Assembly: GCF_000015645.1 (NCBI RefSeq)
Contig: NC_008816.1
Coordinates: 1 to 64,000, forward strand
Length of the DNA: 64,000 bases
Direction: 5' to 3'
DNA from: Prochlorococcus marinus str. AS9601
Lineage (GTDB): Bacteria; Cyanobacteriota; Cyanobacteriia; PCC-6307; Cyanobiaceae
Positions 39,987 to 51,386 of the stretch are shown piece by piece (position 1 is the stretch's first letter; every line of letters starts with the position of its first letter). The notes beneath the pieces are model-generated. The model was not told where the DNA came from and did no database searches. It worked only from the letters and a program-made list of their open reading frames with translations. The position numbers and the translations under genes were made by a program.

Positions 39987-40130
39987 ATGAGTAACAATTC
40001 GACTTCAAATAATATTGAAAATGATGACTTTCATCTGAACAAAGAAGAAGGTGATTATAAAGATTTAATCAATAGACTTAAAGAGATAAAATTAACCATT
40101 TCTTTAATAGAAAAAACAATATTTAAATAA
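39987..40130 (+). CDS. 47-residue small ORF
   Basis: An ATG-to-TAA frame encoding 47 residues: a polar Ser/Asn start (MSNNSTSNNIENDD) and an amphipathic C-terminal helix (YKDLINRLKEIKLTISLIEK). It lies eleven bases before the pbp2 start on the same strand, consistent with an operon. The charged helix pattern suggests real coding, but it is short and not confirmed by homology here. Confidence 0.5.
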   Translation: MSNNSTSNNIENDDFHLNKEEGDYKDLINRLKEIKLTISLIEKTIFK

Positions 40131-40141
40131 ATTTTATATTT

Positions 40142-41932
40142 TTGATAAAAACAAGTTCAAATAAAAAACTTATTTCTTTAAAAAGACAACCTTTAGTCTT
40201 ACTTATTTTTTCTTCTATTTCGTTTTTATTGATTCTATTTAGATTAATTTTTTTACAACTTTTAAATTATGAATCTTTTAAGAAGATGTCAGATGATAAT
40301 AGGATCAGACTTATTGCTTCACAGCCAATACGTGGAAGAATACTAGATAAGAATGGTTATGTTTTAGCAGATAGTAGAGTTAAATATTCTTTAATAATAA
40401 AGCCTCAATCTGTTAATAAAAGCAATTGGGAAAACCATAAATTAAGTATTTCTAACTTGTTAGATATTGACAGTAATGTAATTCAAGAAAAATATTCTGA
40501 TGGTCTAAAAAATCAAAAACTCTCAGTAACTATTCTTGATGATTTAAATGTAAAACAATTAATAAAATTCAAGGAAAATGAAGGTAATTTAAATAGTTTT
40601 GAAATAGCAACCAAATTAATTAGAAATTACCCTTATAAGTCCCTTGCTGCCCATGTAATTGGATATACTCAGCCAATTACTGAATCAGAATATAAATTAT
40701 TATCTAAAAAGGGTTATAAATTAAACGACTTAATAGGAAGAACAGGAATTGAATATGTTTACGAAGACTTTATAAGAGGTGAATGGGGTGGCGAAATGGT
40801 TGAAGTAAATTCATTAGGAAAATTTAAAAGATCGTTGGGTATAAAATCTTCAATAAAAGGTAATGATGTTGAATTGACAATCGATATAAATTTGCAATTA
40901 GTTGCTGAGGAAGTTCTTAAAGATAAAAAAGCAGGAGCGATAATAGTAATGGATCCCAGAGATGGTTCAATAAGGGCGATGGCAAGTAAGCCTACCTTTG
41001 ATTTGAATTTTTTTTCAAAGGACTTTAAGCCTGAAAAAGAATACAATAAGATATTTAATTCTCCAGAAAAACCTCTTTTTAATAGAGCATTAAATGCTTA
41101 TGATCCAGGAAGTGTATGGAAAATTGTAACTGCTTTAGCGGGCTTAGAAAGTGGTAAATTTCCTAGAAATACCATGTTAGATACGAAACCATGTATAACT
41201 TATGGAAGCCAATGTTTTAGAGAGCACAATGATTTAGGTTTTGGCGTGATAGGTTATGAAGATGCTTTAAGAGTTTCGAGTAATACATTTTTTTATCAAG
41301 TCGGATATGGAGTAGGAGTTGATGAAATTCATAAGGTCTCCCGAAAACTTGGCTTTAATTCTTTATCCGGAATTGAAATTTCTGAACAAGAAAATATAGG
41401 ATTAGTAGCTAGTAGTGAATGGGCAAAAAAAGGTAGAGGATGGAGCGAACCTGGAAGAACTCCATGGATTCCAGAAGATATTGCGAGTATGTCTATTGGA
41501 CAATTTGTCGTTCAAGTAACTCCGATGCAAATAGCTAGAGCATATGCTGCAATCGCAAATGGAGGTTATCTAGTTACTCCACATTTGACTAAAAAAGATG
41601 TAGAAAGTCGTTTTGATAAAAAACGTATTCTAATTGACGTTGATCCACAAAATATTCAATTGATAAAAAGTGGTCTCAGGAAAGTAGTAGAGTCTGGTAC
41701 AGGGGTATCAATTAATTATGGAGTTTCAAATTTACCTCCGGTGTCAGGTAAAACAGGAACTGCTGAAGATGGTGAAGGTGGCTTAGATCATGCTTGGTTC
41801 GTTTGCTTTGCTCCTTCAGAAAAGAGTGAGTTGCTTGTAGTTGCCTTTGCACAAAATACTCCTGGTGGAGGCTCGGTGCATGCGCTTCCAATGGCTAAAC
41901 AAATATTAAAAGTTTGGAATGAAAAAAAATGA
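40142..41932 (+). CDS. mrdA: penicillin-binding protein 2 (class B transpeptidase)
   Basis: A class B PBP of 596 residues that crosslinks peptidoglycan, probably in wall elongation. One N-terminal membrane helix lies at about 18-40. The active-site serine is in GSVWK (about 326-330), SSN follows in RVSSNTFF, and the KTG box is SGKTGTAE. HVIGYTQPITESEYKLL and RTGIEYVYEDFIRGEWG in the pedestal domain resemble MrdA/PBP2 more than FtsI, so mrdA is preferred but not certain. It starts with TTG. Confidence 0.88.
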   Translation: MIKTSSNKKLISLKRQPLVLLIFSSISFLLILFRLIFLQLLNYESFKKMSDDNRIRLIASQPIRGRILDKNGYVLADSRVKYSLIIKPQSVNKSNWENHKLSISNLLDIDSNVIQEKYSDGLKNQKLSVTILDDLNVKQLIKFKENEGNLNSFEIATKLIRNYPYKSLAAHVIGYTQPITESEYKLLSKKGYKLNDLIGRTGIEYVYEDFIRGEWGGEMVEVNSLGKFKRSLGIKSSIKGNDVELTIDINLQLVAEEVLKDKKAGAIIVMDPRDGSIRAMASKPTFDLNFFSKDFKPEKEYNKIFNSPEKPLFNRALNAYDPGSVWKIVTALAGLESGKFPRNTMLDTKPCITYGSQCFREHNDLGFGVIGYEDALRVSSNTFFYQVGYGVGVDEIHKVSRKLGFNSLSGIEISEQENIGLVASSEWAKKGRGWSEPGRTPWIPEDIASMSIGQFVVQVTPMQIARAYAAIANGGYLVTPHLTKKDVESRFDKKRILIDVDPQNIQLIKSGLRKVVESGTGVSINYGVSNLPPVSGKTGTAEDGEGGLDHAWFVCFAPSEKSELLVVAFAQNTPGGGSVHALPMAKQILKVWNEKK

Positions 41933-41954
41933 TAAGAATTTTTTGTTTAAAAGT

Positions 41955-42479
41955 TTATGTTTTTAATTTTTTCATTTGTAAAAGTCTTTGAATAATATCT
42001 TCAATAGTTTTTGTATCTATAGGTTTACTATATGAGGACAAAAGCTGCCTCCCTAATACTTGACTCCCTAAATGCACTAATTGAATGCGTAATGAGGTCA
42101 GCAGTTCTAACCCTATGCCACCAGAAAATGTGGCAATTGCAATCGGTTGACCATTAAATAAATTCCTAAAGTCATCTCCTGAAATAGAAAGCCATGCTAT
42201 AAAGTTGGAGAGAATAGGAGGTATAGATCCATTATATTCAGGCGCACAAATCACCCATCTTTCAATCTTGAAAAGCCTTTTTTTTAAATCTTTTATTTCA
42301 TGCGGAATATTTTCTTTGCTGTGAATTCTTGGATTAAATAATGGAATATCAAGAGTGGTAAGATCTAAAATTTCAGAACTTATTTTAAGTTCATTACTTT
42401 TTTCAAGAAATTTTTCAGAAAGTTCTAGATTTTTACCACAACTAGCTGTAATGATTATTAGATCTTTTGTTTCAGTCAT
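41955..42479 (-). CDS. NAD(P)H-dependent FMN reductase-like flavoprotein
   Basis: A 174-residue flavodoxin-fold protein. CAPEYNGSIPPILSNFIAWLS (about 78-98) is the signature of the NADPH-dependent FMN reductase family, and IATFSGGIG follows. It reduces free or bound flavin with NAD(P)H. It lies 17 bases downstream of flv1 and flv3 on the same strand, so it may supply electrons to or act alongside the flavodiiron pair, but this is inference from position. Confidence 0.88.
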   Translation of the reverse strand: MTETKDLIIITASCGKNLELSEKFLEKSNELKISSEILDLTTLDIPLFNPRIHSKENIPHEIKDLKKRLFKIERWVICAPEYNGSIPPILSNFIAWLSISGDDFRNLFNGQPIAIATFSGGIGLELLTSLRIQLVHLGSQVLGRQLLSSYSKPIDTKTIEDIIQRLLQMKKLKT

Positions 42480-42496
42480 AAATTAGATAAATAAAT

Positions 42497-44299
42497 TTAA
42501 TAGTTAGCGCCGGTTTTGCGATGATGAACTGCCGCTAAACTATCGGATTTTAGTATATTACCGTGTAGTACTTCGGCGTAAATTACCCAATGATCTCCAC
42601 ATTCCATTCTTTCTTTTACAGAAGCATCTAACCATGCGAGCGATTCAGGAATGATTATCTGTTCGTTAGGAGTTAATTCAATTTTTATTCCTTCAAATCT
42701 ATCTTCTCCAGGTGCAAAGGGCTTTGTGAATCTTTTTAAAGGTTCTTTATAATCTTTTTCACTAAGAATATTTAATGCGAATGAATCTCCTATTTGCAAA
42801 AGAGACTCAACCGATCTATCTTTTGCTACTGCAATACTTAACCCGGGCGGTGAAAAACTTGCTTGACTAACCCAAGATGCAAGCATAGCCCCTTTAATAT
42901 TATTCTCATCTTTGCCTTTAGAGGCTGTCAAGACACAGAGTGACCCAATTACTCTTCCAAGAGCTTGTAGCTTTGGATCTGTTTTGCTTGTAATCATTCC
43001 AGTATCTGATTTTCTAGGTTTTATCTTTGCTTTTTTTATGATTTTTCTTCCAAAGTGAGTTCCTATTTCTTCTAACTCTTTAATCTTTGGTTTATTTGGA
43101 CTGAACTTAATCCTTACAGGGTCAAAACCAAACTTAAAACCTCCGTCTTTTAATTTTGTTTCAAGTAAATCTATAGCTTCGCCGCTCCAGCCAAAACTGC
43201 CAAAAATTCCCACTGGCTTATCTCTATTCCCCTCTGCTAATAATGTTCCTAGTGCACTAACTATTGGAGTTGGGGCGTGACCACCCAATGTGGGTGATCC
43301 TATTAAATATCCATCAGCATTTTGGATAGATTTTACGAGTACATCATTAGGTGTGAATTCACAATTAATACTTTCAACTTCTACAGAGGTTCGATTTATC
43401 CCTTTAGCTAATGCATCACCTATTGAGGCTGTATTTCCATATGCACTTGCATATATCAGAGCGATCTTAGGATTATTTGTTAAGAGATTCTCTCCCCATC
43501 TAATGTAGTCATTTAAAAAGCTTTTTAAGCTATATTCGATTGCTGGACCATGTAATGGTGCAATAGTTTTAATCTCATATTCTGAAATTTTTTCAGTTAT
43601 TGATACTACTTGATTAGACATTGGTGCCATTAAGCAATCATAAAAATGTTTCCTATCAATTTCTGTACTAATTCGATTTGTTTCAGACCAATATTTAGAT
43701 GCAATGTGTGCAGAGAAAATTTTTTCACTAAGAAGTATCTCTTGGTTACGTTCATAAATTATCAAGCCACCAGGCCAGCGAGCTGTTGGAATAGGAATTA
43801 ACTCTAGTGAAACTTTATCTAATTCTAAATTAAGTTCTTTTTTGATTATGTTTATTTCAGGTAATTGAATTTCAATAAAGTTCTCTAAGTTAGGATTTCT
43901 TTGATTCCAAAGTTCGCTTATAAGTTTATAACCTGGATTAGAGCAAGTAATAGTTGTGTTTTGAAATTGGGTACTTATATTTTTTATAGTTTCAATAATT
44001 TGGGGATTAATATGACCAGAAATGAAGTTGATATTGTCTAATTTAAATTGATCACAAAACCTAGAAATTACTTTATTAAATAAATTTAAATATTGTTTTT
44101 CAGGTGGATGAATAATAAAAAGTTCCGCATTACTTCTAATGAAAAAAGTATTAAAAGAGGTTCCTTTTTCAAGATTAAATTCAAGTTCAAATCTTTCTTT
44201 TTTTTTGTCTAAGAATCTTACACAAGAGAAATTGTCAGTAATTTCAAATTCTGATAAGTTTTGATTTTCTGCAAGTAAGCCTATACTAATATCTGACAT
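42497..44299 (-). CDS. flv1: flavodiiron protein Flv1
   Basis: A class C flavodiiron protein of 600 residues: lactamase-like domain (about 30-265), flavodoxin-like domain (about 275-420, IALIYASAYGNTASIGDAL) and flavin reductase domain (about 440-600). It reduces O2 to water with electrons from photosystem I as a heterodimer with Flv3. The diiron ligand motif HxExDH is replaced by GHINPQ, and AVGHGP-type ligands are altered (APLHGPA). This degenerate metal site is a known feature of Flv1. Confidence 0.9.
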   Translation of the reverse strand: MSDISIGLLAENQNLSEFEITDNFSCVRFLDKKKERFELEFNLEKGTSFNTFFIRSNAELFIIHPPEKQYLNLFNKVISRFCDQFKLDNINFISGHINPQIIETIKNISTQFQNTTITCSNPGYKLISELWNQRNPNLENFIEIQLPEINIIKKELNLELDKVSLELIPIPTARWPGGLIIYERNQEILLSEKIFSAHIASKYWSETNRISTEIDRKHFYDCLMAPMSNQVVSITEKISEYEIKTIAPLHGPAIEYSLKSFLNDYIRWGENLLTNNPKIALIYASAYGNTASIGDALAKGINRTSVEVESINCEFTPNDVLVKSIQNADGYLIGSPTLGGHAPTPIVSALGTLLAEGNRDKPVGIFGSFGWSGEAIDLLETKLKDGGFKFGFDPVRIKFSPNKPKIKELEEIGTHFGRKIIKKAKIKPRKSDTGMITSKTDPKLQALGRVIGSLCVLTASKGKDENNIKGAMLASWVSQASFSPPGLSIAVAKDRSVESLLQIGDSFALNILSEKDYKEPLKRFTKPFAPGEDRFEGIKIELTPNEQIIIPESLAWLDASVKERMECGDHWVIYAEVLHGNILKSDSLAAVHHRKTGANY

Positions 44300-44315
44300 T
44301 TAAAAGACTTATTTT

Positions 44316-46091
44316 CTAATAGTGATTAGCAACTTTTCTGTGATGAACTGCTGTCTTGCATGATAAGTCAGAAACATTACCATTTTCAACAATTCCGTAA
44401 ATTATCCAATGGTCTGGAGTCTCTAGCCTGGAACTAACTTTACAATCTAAAAAGGCGAGTGAATCTGAAAGAACTGGTCCTCCTTCAGCGATGTTGCTAA
44501 TTACATCTACATCTGCGAATCTATCAGCTCCAGGGGCAAATCTTTTTAAAAAATGTCTGAACATTTTTTGATAGTTATCTTCCCTTAAAATATTCACAAC
44601 AAAACCTTTCCCAACCTGCATATATGATTCAATAGCTCTATCTTTTGCTACTGCAACTGTAATACCTGGTGGAGAAAAGCTTGCTTGACTAACCCAACTT
44701 GCGACCATTGCACTTTGTCTGAATGTAGAACCTTCGCCTTGGCTCGCTGTAACTACATATAATCCTCCACTTAATCTCCCTAATGCTTTATCTAAATTTG
44801 AATCAAGGCTCTTCATAGAGGCAATATTCTTCTTTTTATTGATCAATTGACCCAAGTCAGTTCCAGCTTCTTCGAATTGTTGATAAACAATGGGATCTGG
44901 GATATTTTTAACTCTTAATGGAGAGAAAGCTTCTTTTTGACCAAGTTCTCTTAATTTATTTGCTAAGGAATCTATTGGTTCATCATTTCCACCAAATGCA
45001 TCATAAACTGCAGTAAATTGTTTTGGTTTTAGTGCTGCAAATAAAGTACCGAGAGATTCTTTTAATTCATTATCTGAGTCTACTGGCCATGTGGGAATGA
45101 CTACTGCTTTTGATTCGGAAATTAAACTTGTTAATTCTTGCGGGTCAGAAGATCTTAAATCAATTAATTGAACCTGTGCATCTGCTTTGCTTATTCCATG
45201 AGATATTGCTTGACTGAGTCGATCACAATAACCATAGTCGCTTATGTAGCAGACTGACACAAAATCATTACCTTTGCTTTTATTACTACTCCATTCTAGA
45301 TATTTTCCTTTCCAAAAATTGACCTGATTATGGAGCAAAGGCCCATGACCAACGGCTATTGTTTTTACTTTAGGTAGCTTATCTATTCTTTTAATTGCCT
45401 GCATAACGCTTCTAGCGTTTGGACCCATAAGGCAATCGTAATAAAAACGGAAATCATCGTATATTTCTTTTTGATCAGTGTCAAAAAATTCGTCAGAACA
45501 ATAATGGAGACCAAATGCATCGCATGTATAGAGAACATTTGTGCTGTGATCATATGAAAATATGGTATCTGGCCAATGTAAATTTGGTGCACTTATAAAT
45601 TCAATATTATGTTGTAAACCACTATTAGGATTAGTTCCGAGATTTAAAAACTCTCCACTCTTGACCTCTAGACGTTTAAAGGGAATATGTATTTGGTCTT
45701 CAATAAATTTAAGTGCTAATTTTGATCCAACTACTGTGATATTTTGATTTAATTCTAAAAGATTACCTATTAAACCAGAATGATCAGGTTCTGTATGGCT
45801 AGTAATTAAATAATCAACTTCTTGCGGATTTACCTTTTTCAGTAATTCTTCAAACCATAATTCTTCGAACTTTGCGTGACTAGTATCAATAATTGCTAAT
45901 TTCTCGCCTTTAATAATAAAACTATTGTAAGTAGTTCCATTTCTTAAACCAAATTCAATATCAAATCTACTACGATCCCAATCCAAAGATCTTATGGCAC
46001 AAGAATCATCAGCAAAATTTTGAGATTGAACCGTCAACTTGCTATTATTTGGTGCCAATTTAGAATTACTTGTCTGGGCAGAGGCTATCAT
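44316..46091 (-). CDS. flv3: flavodiiron protein Flv3
   Basis: The partner of Flv1, with the same three domains in 591 residues. The canonical diiron ligands are present: HTEPDH near residue 97, the Asp in YTCDAFG and the His in AVGHGPL. This identifies it as the Flv3 type. The C-terminal flavin reductase domain aligns closely with that of flv1 (WVSQASFSPPG in both), showing an old duplication. The flv3-flv1-FMN reductase genes look like one operon with 16-17 base gaps. Confidence 0.92.
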   Translation of the reverse strand: MIASAQTSNSKLAPNNSKLTVQSQNFADDSCAIRSLDWDRSRFDIEFGLRNGTTYNSFIIKGEKLAIIDTSHAKFEELWFEELLKKVNPQEVDYLITSHTEPDHSGLIGNLLELNQNITVVGSKLALKFIEDQIHIPFKRLEVKSGEFLNLGTNPNSGLQHNIEFISAPNLHWPDTIFSYDHSTNVLYTCDAFGLHYCSDEFFDTDQKEIYDDFRFYYDCLMGPNARSVMQAIKRIDKLPKVKTIAVGHGPLLHNQVNFWKGKYLEWSSNKSKGNDFVSVCYISDYGYCDRLSQAISHGISKADAQVQLIDLRSSDPQELTSLISESKAVVIPTWPVDSDNELKESLGTLFAALKPKQFTAVYDAFGGNDEPIDSLANKLRELGQKEAFSPLRVKNIPDPIVYQQFEEAGTDLGQLINKKKNIASMKSLDSNLDKALGRLSGGLYVVTASQGEGSTFRQSAMVASWVSQASFSPPGITVAVAKDRAIESYMQVGKGFVVNILREDNYQKMFRHFLKRFAPGADRFADVDVISNIAEGGPVLSDSLAFLDCKVSSRLETPDHWIIYGIVENGNVSDLSCKTAVHHRKVANHY

Positions 46092-46210
46092 AGGATAATT
46101 AGCTTTATAAATTAACTTTAGTTATATAGAATATAAATTCGCGTGATTATTTTTGCGAAATAACCGAAATTACGCTTTTCTTTAATTTTTAATCTTCTTA
46201 TTCTGGATAA

Positions 46211-48871
46211 ATGACATCTCAACTAATTAAAAAAATAGTTACTGGAGATGAGATAAGAAATGCTTTTTTAAAATTTTACAGTGAAAAATTACATAAAATC
46301 ATTCCAAGTGCATCATTGATTCCAGATGACCCTACGGTCATGCTAACAATTGCTGGAATGCTACCTTTTAAACCAGTGTTTTTAGGTTTAAAAGAAAGAC
46401 CATCAAAAAGGGCTACATCTAGCCAAAAGTGCATCAGAACAAACGATATAGAAAACGTTGGAGTTACCGCTAGACACCATACTTTTTTTGAAATGCTTGG
46501 TAATTTTTCCTTTGGAGATTATTTTAAACGAGAGGCTATTCAATGGGCTTGGGAATTAGTTACTAATATTTATCAACTTTCTGTTGAAAATATAATCGTG
46601 AGTGTTTTTCACGAAGACGAAGAGTCTGCAAAAATTTGGAGTGATGAAATTGGTATTCATCCAGATAGGATAGTGAAACTAGGTGAGGAAGATAATTTTT
46701 GGTCATCTGGCAAAACAGGTCCATGTGGACCTTGTTCAGAACTTTATTATGATTTTCATCCTGAAAAGGGTCTGCAGAATATTGATTTAGAAGATGGAGA
46801 TCGTTTTATTGAATTTTATAATCTTGTTTTTATGCAATATAATCGTGATCCTAATGGAAAATTGACAGATTTAAAATTTAAAAATATTGATACAGGAATG
46901 GGTCTTGAAAGGATGGCTCAAATACTACAAAAAAAGCAAAATAATTATGAGACAGATTTGATTTTTCCTATTATTCAAAAAATTTGTGAGATTGCAAATA
47001 TTGATTATTTTTCTTCAGATGATAAAAATAAAATTTCTTTAAAAATCATTGGTGATCATACAAGAGCTGTTATTCATTTAATTTCTGATGGAGTATCAGC
47101 AAGCAATCTCGGTAGGGGATATATATTAAGAAGGCTTATTAGAAGAATGGTCAGACATGGCAGATTATTAGGTATAACAAATGAATTTTTACCTCATATT
47201 GCTAGTGTCGGAATTAACTTAATGCAAAATAATTATCCTGATTTAAAAAATAATAATGATTTAATTTTGAATGAGATAAAAATTGAAGAAATAAGATTTA
47301 GGGAAACTCTTGAAAGAGGAGAGAAATTGCTAGATGAGTTAATTTCTTCAGGGCAGAAATTAATTTCTGGTTTTAAAGCTTTTGAACTTTATGATACTTA
47401 TGGATTTCCTCTTGAACTTACTGTAGAAATTGCTGAAGAACATAGTATCAGTGTAGATGTAAAGGGTTTTGAAGAAGAAATGAATGTACAAAAAGAGAGA
47501 GCTAAAGCTGCTTCAAGTAATATTGATTTGACATTAGAGGGATCATTAGAGCGAGAAATAGATGTTTTTAACAAAACTGTTTTTAATGGTTATAAGTCAC
47601 TCCTTTCGGAAGCTGAAATAAAGGGTATATTCTTGGATTCAACATTAGTTAAGGAAGCAAGTGAAGGTCAGAAAGTTTTAATTGTTCTTGATCAGACAAC
47701 TTTTTATGGAGAATCTGGCGGGCAAGTTGGTGATATTGGAACGATATTTTCAAACGATGTTGAGGTCTTAGTTGATAATGTCATGCGAAAGAAAAATGTT
47801 TTTTTACATTATGGAACGATCAAAAAAGGAAAATTAACTATTGGACAAAAAGTTAAGACTAATGTTAGCTCCTCTAATAGAGCTAAGGCTGCTGCAAATC
47901 ATACAGCTACTCATTTATTACAATCTGCACTTAAATCAGTTATTAATGAAAGTGTTGGACAAAAAGGTTCATTAGTAGCCTTTAATAAATTACGATTTGA
48001 TTTTAATTCTTCTAATCCTATTTCTAAAGATCAAATTTCTAAGATTGAGACTTTAGTTAACTCTTGGATTATGGAAAATCATTCTCTAGAAATAAAAAAT
48101 ATGTCTAAGAGTGAGGCTCTTGAAAAGGGTGCAGTCGCCATGTTTGGAGAAAAATATGATGATGAAGTTCGCGTTGTTAATGTACCAGGAGTTTCAATGG
48201 AACTTTGTGGTGGCACACATGTTAAAACTACATCCGAATTAGGTTCTTTCAAAATAATTAGTGAGGAAGGCATCTCAGCTGGAGTCAGAAGAATCGAAGC
48301 ATTATCAGGCCAATCAGCATTAGACTATTTCAGCGATAGAAATGCATTAGTAAACCAACTAAGTGATTTGTTAAAAGCAAATCCTAATCAACTTTTTGAA
48401 AGGGTTAATAATTTGCAAGCAGAGCTTATTAATAAGAATAAAGAGATACAAAAAATGAAAGATGAAATTGCATATTTTAAATACTCTTCTATAAAATCAT
48501 CCGCAGAAATAGTAAATTCTTTTTCAATTTTAGTAAATCAGATTGATGGCTTAGATGGGAATTCTTTGCAATCTGCAGCACTTAATTTAACTTCTCATTT
48601 GGGAAATAAAGCAATAGTGATTCTTGGGGGAATACCAAATCCAGAAAATAGAAAGTTGTTATTTGTAGTTTCTTTAGGTGATGATGCAGTAAAAATAGGA
48701 TTGCATGCAGGTAAATTAATTAATGAGATTGCAAGAATTTGTTCGGGAGGTGGAGGAGGAAAGCCTAACTTTGCTCAAGCAGGTGCTAAAGATATTGATA
48801 AGTTAAGTGATGCTTTAGATTATGCTAAAAATTATTTGCAAAAAACATTAGCTAGTCATTCTGATAAATAA
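46211..48871 (+). CDS. alaS: alanyl-tRNA synthetase
   Basis: AlaS charges tRNA-Ala with alanine and edits mischarged serine and glycine. Class II motifs appear in [18 protein letters not shown] (near residue 96) and the GMGLERM segment. The editing-domain zinc site is [12 protein letters not shown] and CGGTHVKT. The glycine-rich tail [15 protein letters not shown] is typical. The 886 residues are normal. It overlaps the convergent speA gene by 16 bases. Confidence 0.97.
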   Translation: MTSQLIKKIVTGDEIRNAFLKFYSEKLHKIIPSASLIPDDPTVMLTIAGMLPFKPVFLGLKERPSKRATSSQKCIRTNDIENVGVTARHHTFFEMLGNFSFGDYFKREAIQWAWELVTNIYQLSVENIIVSVFHEDEESAKIWSDEIGIHPDRIVKLGEEDNFWSSGKTGPCGPCSELYYDFHPEKGLQNIDLEDGDRFIEFYNLVFMQYNRDPNGKLTDLKFKNIDTGMGLERMAQILQKKQNNYETDLIFPIIQKICEIANIDYFSSDDKNKISLKIIGDHTRAVIHLISDGVSASNLGRGYILRRLIRRMVRHGRLLGITNEFLPHIASVGINLMQNNYPDLKNNNDLILNEIKIEEIRFRETLERGEKLLDELISSGQKLISGFKAFELYDTYGFPLELTVEIAEEHSISVDVKGFEEEMNVQKERAKAASSNIDLTLEGSLEREIDVFNKTVFNGYKSLLSEAEIKGIFLDSTLVKEASEGQKVLIVLDQTTFYGESGGQVGDIGTIFSNDVEVLVDNVMRKKNVFLHYGTIKKGKLTIGQKVKTNVSSSNRAKAAANHTATHLLQSALKSVINESVGQKGSLVAFNKLRFDFNSSNPISKDQISKIETLVNSWIMENHSLEIKNMSKSEALEKGAVAMFGEKYDDEVRVVNVPGVSMELCGGTHVKTTSELGSFKIISEEGISAGVRRIEALSGQSALDYFSDRNALVNQLSDLLKANPNQLFERVNNLQAELINKNKEIQKMKDEIAYFKYSSIKSSAEIVNSFSILVNQIDGLDGNSLQSAALNLTSHLGNKAIVILGGIPNPENRKLLFVVSLGDDAVKIGLHAGKLINEIARICSGGGGGKPNFAQAGAKDIDKLSDALDYAKNYLQKTLASHSDK

Positions 48872-50802
48872 CTACTTTTTCTGAGACTAATTTCGATTTG
48901 ATCCATTAATTTCCTTGCTTCTTCAATAGTTAATTTTTTTTGATCAATTGCTGATTCAGTATTAATTCTTATAGATTCAACCAAAGAAGCTGAACTGTAA
49001 TCTAATAATTGTAAAATTTCAGATTTACTGTCCTCTTTAATAATATTTCTGACCTTATATGAATTATCTTGATTTATGTCTATATGAACAACGTTGGTAC
49101 TGCCAAATAAATTGTGCAAGTTTCCTAATGCTTCTTGATAGGCTCCAGTCATAAAAATTCCAATTAGGTAATCTTTATCTTCTTCTGGCTTATGCAAATT
49201 TAGTAGTGATTTAATTTTTCCATTATCAATAAAATTATTTAGTTTCCCATCTGAATCACAAGTTAAATCTGCAAAGTTGCCTTTGCAGAACGGCTCCTCT
49301 AAGTGCCTATGTATTGGTACTATTGGAAAAATCTGATTTATTGCCCAGCTATCAGGAATAGATTTAAATATAGATAAATTTGCATAATAAGTTGATGCAA
49401 GAGTTTCTGTAATTTCAGATAAATCAGGGTGATTGATTTCATCATTATTCAGGTTATTAGAAATTTCTTTTGCGCAAGCCCAAGTAAGTTCTTCGGCATA
49501 AGCTCTTTCTGCCAAACTTAAAAATCCTAATCTAAAAGCGACTAAGCAATCTTCTTTAAACTTTTTTGCATCATTCCATAGTTCAATTATTTGAGATAAA
49601 TTTATTTTTTTATTTTTAAGTTTTTTTAATTCATAGAAAGTATCAAGTAAATTTGAAATTATTAATTGTTGATTTTTTTTATCAAAAATTTGTAGTTTGG
49701 AACTGACATGACTTGTTCCTAAGACATTAAAAATTAAAACTGAACAATGACTAATTATTGCTCTTCCACTTTCTGAGATTATGGTTGGATGCTTGATATT
49801 ATTTAATTCACATGAATCCTTAATAGTTGCAATTACATCGTTAGCATAATTTTGGAGAGAATAATTAGTAGAAGTGTTGGAGGAGGTTTTAGTTCCATCA
49901 AAATCTATTCCTAATCCACCCCCAACGTCGATATATTGCATTGGAGCGCCTAGTTTGCATAGTTCAACATATATTTGACTCGCTTCTTGTAATGCGTCTT
50001 TGATCACAGCAATATCACTTATTTGACTGCCTATATGAAAATGGAGCAATTTCATTTCGTTGATAAGATTTGCTTCTTTTAGTTCTTTTATTGTCAACAT
50101 AATTTCTGGGATTGATAATCCAAATTTGGAATTATCTCCAATAGATTTACCCCACCTACCACTACTTTTACTTGATAACTTTGCTCTAATTCCTATCAAT
50201 GGAGTCGCTTTAAGTTCTTGAACTGCTTGAATAATTCTTTTTACCTCATCTCGTTGTTCAATAACTATTATTGGATTTTTGCCGAGTTTTCTGGCCAAAG
50301 TAGCAATTTCAATATATTTTTTATCTTTATATCCGTTGCATATTAGTAATGAATTTTGGTTTTCAAGAAGTGCAAGGCCAATTAATAGTTCTGATTTACT
50401 TCCTACTTCTAAACCAAAATTCCATTGGCTACCAAACTCTATTATCTTTTCTAGGACATTTTTCTGTTGATTACATTTGACAGGAAAAACGCCTTGATAA
50501 ATGTTCTTATATTTATAGGTTTTTATTGCTTTTAAAAAAGAGTCATGTAATGCATTTATTCGATCTTTCAAGATATCATTAAATCTTATGATTAATGGAG
50601 GATTTATTTCTCTACTCTTAAGTTCTTTGACAAGCTTAAAAAGATCAATCTTATTTTCAGATTTTATATCTTTAGTTACTGATATATTTCCTTTGGAATT
50701 TATAGAAAAATATTTATCTCCCCATTTGTCTATATTATAAGACGAAATACTATCTTCAATAGTCCAAATATTCTTGAATTTTTTCGGCTCAAAATTGGTC
50801 AA
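48856..50802 (-). CDS. speA: biosynthetic arginine decarboxylase
   Basis: SpeA decarboxylates arginine to agmatine, the entry to putrescine and spermidine. It is a fold III PLP enzyme of 648 residues. [14 protein letters not shown] carries the PLP lysine near residue 105, and [12 protein letters not shown] and [14 protein letters not shown] bind PLP and substrate. The C-terminal half has the helical-bundle insertion of the family. It is divergent from ndk with a 122-base gap. Confidence 0.96.
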   Translation of the reverse strand: MTNFEPKKFKNIWTIEDSISSYNIDKWGDKYFSINSKGNISVTKDIKSENKIDLFKLVKELKSREINPPLIIRFNDILKDRINALHDSFLKAIKTYKYKNIYQGVFPVKCNQQKNVLEKIIEFGSQWNFGLEVGSKSELLIGLALLENQNSLLICNGYKDKKYIEIATLARKLGKNPIIVIEQRDEVKRIIQAVQELKATPLIGIRAKLSSKSSGRWGKSIGDNSKFGLSIPEIMLTIKELKEANLINEMKLLHFHIGSQISDIAVIKDALQEASQIYVELCKLGAPMQYIDVGGGLGIDFDGTKTSSNTSTNYSLQNYANDVIATIKDSCELNNIKHPTIISESGRAIISHCSVLIFNVLGTSHVSSKLQIFDKKNQQLIISNLLDTFYELKKLKNKKINLSQIIELWNDAKKFKEDCLVAFRLGFLSLAERAYAEELTWACAKEISNNLNNDEINHPDLSEITETLASTYYANLSIFKSIPDSWAINQIFPIVPIHRHLEEPFCKGNFADLTCDSDGKLNNFIDNGKIKSLLNLHKPEEDKDYLIGIFMTGAYQEALGNLHNLFGSTNVVHIDINQDNSYKVRNIIKEDSKSEILQLLDYSSASLVESIRINTESAIDQKKLTIEEARKLMDQIEISLRKSSYLSE

Positions 50803-50924
50803 TTTATGTCTTAGTGATTAATAAATGTTTTTGAAAATAACTTAAAACAATATCTTTTATTTTAATGATTACTTGCCAAGTTACCACCCAAAAGTTGAAT
50901 ATACATAGAGTGATTATTAACTAA

Positions 50925-51383
50925 ATGACCAAAGAGAGAACCTTTATTGCAATTAAACCAGATGGAGTTCAAAGAGGATATGTTTCTGAGATTCTTGGCA
51001 GATTTGAAAAAAAAGGATTTAAATTGGTTGGATTAAAGCAATTAATTCCTTCAAAAGAACTTGCTCAAAATCATTATGGAGTACATAGAGAAAGACCCTT
51101 TTTTGGTGATTTAGTAGACTTTATTTCAAGTGGTCCTGTTGTAGCAATGGTGTGGGAAGGCGAAGGAGTTATTTTGAGTGCTAGAAAACTAATAGGTGCA
51201 ACAAAACCTCTGGAAGCAGAGCCTGGAACAATTAGAGGTGATTTAGCTATTGATATTGGGAGGAATATTATTCATGGTTCTGATGGAGAAGATACAGCAA
51301 AATTTGAAATTAATCTATGGTTTAACGAAGAGGAATTATGTGAGTGGGAAACTTCTGATTCGAAATGGCGATCTGAAAATTAA
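50925..51383 (+). CDS. ndk: nucleoside diphosphate kinase
   Basis: Ndk moves the gamma-phosphate between nucleoside triphosphates through a phospho-histidine. The 152-residue sequence starts [15 protein letters not shown], and the active-site His is in NIIHGSDG near residue 118. It is a single gene with its own upstream promoter region, ending three bases before the convergent oxidase. Confidence 0.97.
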   Translation: MTKERTFIAIKPDGVQRGYVSEILGRFEKKGFKLVGLKQLIPSKELAQNHYGVHRERPFFGDLVDFISSGPVVAMVWEGEGVILSARKLIGATKPLEAEPGTIRGDLAIDIGRNIIHGSDGEDTAKFEINLWFNEEELCEWETSDSKWRSEN

Positions 51384-51386
51384 AAT

